DNA of 6,547 bases from JACPSX01 sp035288405 [NCBI: bacterium] (lineage in GTDB: Bacteria; JACPSX01). Numbering within the stretch: the stretch's first letter is position 1; each line of letters opens with the position of its first letter. The DNA lies in assembly GCA_035288405.1 (NCBI GenBank), contig DATEAK010000164.1:1-6547 (forward strand). The letters run 5' to 3'. Positions 5,924-6,547 of this stretch are shown here, one piece after another. Both the position numbers and the translations under genes were made by a program. The notes under the pieces were generated by a model. The model saw only the letters and a program-made list of their open reading frames with translations. It had not been told where the DNA came from and did no database searches.

Positions 5924-6547
5924 ATGATGGACAGGGACTCCGACAAGCCATTTTTTAAGACGAAATCTTCAGGCGCTGCTTCCAAACCTTTCCCATCCCG
6001 TGGCACCCGTATCCGCCGGCGTCCCGGCTGGCTAAAAGCGGCCAAAGTGATTGGCCGCATTCCTCTTTCCTTGAAATATCGCTTCTACGTGGAGGGCAGA
6101 GAATTTCTGCCGGCGGAAGGGCCCGGAATCTTCCTGATCAAGCACCAGTACTGGATCGATGTCCCAATTGTAACGCTGGCCATCCCGCGAGATCTTCATT
6201 TCGTGGCGAAAGGAGAGCTCTTCCAATTCCCTCCCGTGGCCCGCATCCTGACGTTGCTCGGAGGTGTTCCCCTGGACCGGCAGCACCCCGAGGCTCACGT
6301 GGATTCCTTCCGCTACCTCCGAACTCTGTTGAACTCGAGGCAATTTGTGGTGATCTTTCCCGAGGGCACCTATTTCCGTGGACAGATGGGTCCCGGCAAA
6401 ACACGCCTCGTCGAGCACCTGCTGAAATTTTGGAAAGGAGGCCCGACCGCTTCGATTCCCTTCATCCCTGTGGGAATCCGCTATCAGGGGAAGTGGCCCA
6501 GGCAAGTCCGAGTCCGCATCGGCCCTGCCCTTTATGCCCGAGAGTCG
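5924..6547 (+). CDS. PlsC-type 1-acyl-glycerol-3-phosphate acyltransferase-like protein (3' truncated by window)
   Basis: The reading frame stays open to the window end, giving at least 208 residues. It resembles PlsC-family lysophospholipid acyltransferases, which transfer a fatty acyl group to a glycerophospholipid precursor at the inner membrane. The catalytic HX4D box is 'KHQYWID' (His74, Asp79); the usual Asn before the His is Lys. The block 'FVAKGEL' follows, as does 'GGVPLDR', and the substrate-binding motif 'FPEGT' is at 145-149. The N-terminus is basic and polar without an obvious membrane helix. The start is uncertain: ATG 5924 (or 5927) lacks a clear ribosome-binding site, whereas GTG 5858 overlaps the glycosylase stop (TAGTG) and would add 22 residues, consistent with translational coupling. 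The gene is the last of the close-packed group after 4515. Confidence 0.85.
   Translation, partial: MMDRDSDKPFFKTKSSGAASKPFPSRGTRIRRRPGWLKAAKVIGRIPLSLKYRFYVEGREFLPAEGPGIFLIKHQYWIDVPIVTLAIPRDLHFVAKGELFQFPPVARILTLLGGVPLDRQHPEAHVDSFRYLRTLLNSRQFVVIFPEGTYFRGQMGPGKTRLVEHLLKFWKGGPTASIPFIPVGIRYQGKWPRQVRVRIGPALYARES

Overview
This window looks like part of a chromosome from a flagellated Gram-negative bacterium. It has a fairly high GC content and all recognisable genes lie on the + strand. A sigma-54 type promoter, a MotC/MotD-like stator pair, a family-4 (4Fe-4S) uracil-DNA glycosylase and a PilB/GspE ATPase remnant together suggest a deltaproteobacterial (Desulfobacterota, perhaps Syntrophobacter-like) source. 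That assignment is inference from gene style, not from a marker gene.

Left part (1-2474), motility. A near-perfect -24/-12 sigma-54 promoter (124-139) precedes a small stand-alone cyclic-nucleotide-binding-domain protein (202-612). A 209-base gap follows, holding small hairpins and a possible 40-codon ORF. Then come motA (822-1592) and motB (1602-2474), the ion-channel stator subunits of the flagellar motor. The layout suggests one sigma-54-driven unit in which a nucleotide-sensing protein is made together with the stator.

Middle part (2534-4439). A classical short-chain dehydrogenase/reductase is followed by 322 bases without an intact gene. That stretch carries two out-of-frame fragments of a GspE/PilB-type secretion ATPase (about 3334-3485, perhaps fading on to about 3560). 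Next is an exported protein of the UlaG-like metallo-beta-lactamase fold in which three expected metal-ligand positions appear substituted.

Right part (4515-6547). A class I SAM-dependent methyltransferase, a family-4 uracil-DNA glycosylase and a PlsC-type acyltransferase (cut by the window end) are tightly packed. The methyltransferase stop directly abuts an ATG for the glycosylase, and the glycosylase stop overlaps a possible GTG start of the acyltransferase. The glycosylase ends in a peptide resembling a sliding-clamp-binding motif.

I found no tRNA, rRNA, CRISPR array, insertion sequence or convincing intrinsic terminator. The most interesting points are the sigma-54/cyclic-nucleotide/stator arrangement and the metal-ligand-depleted metallo-beta-lactamase protein. 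No clearly novel multi-gene defence or mobile system is visible.
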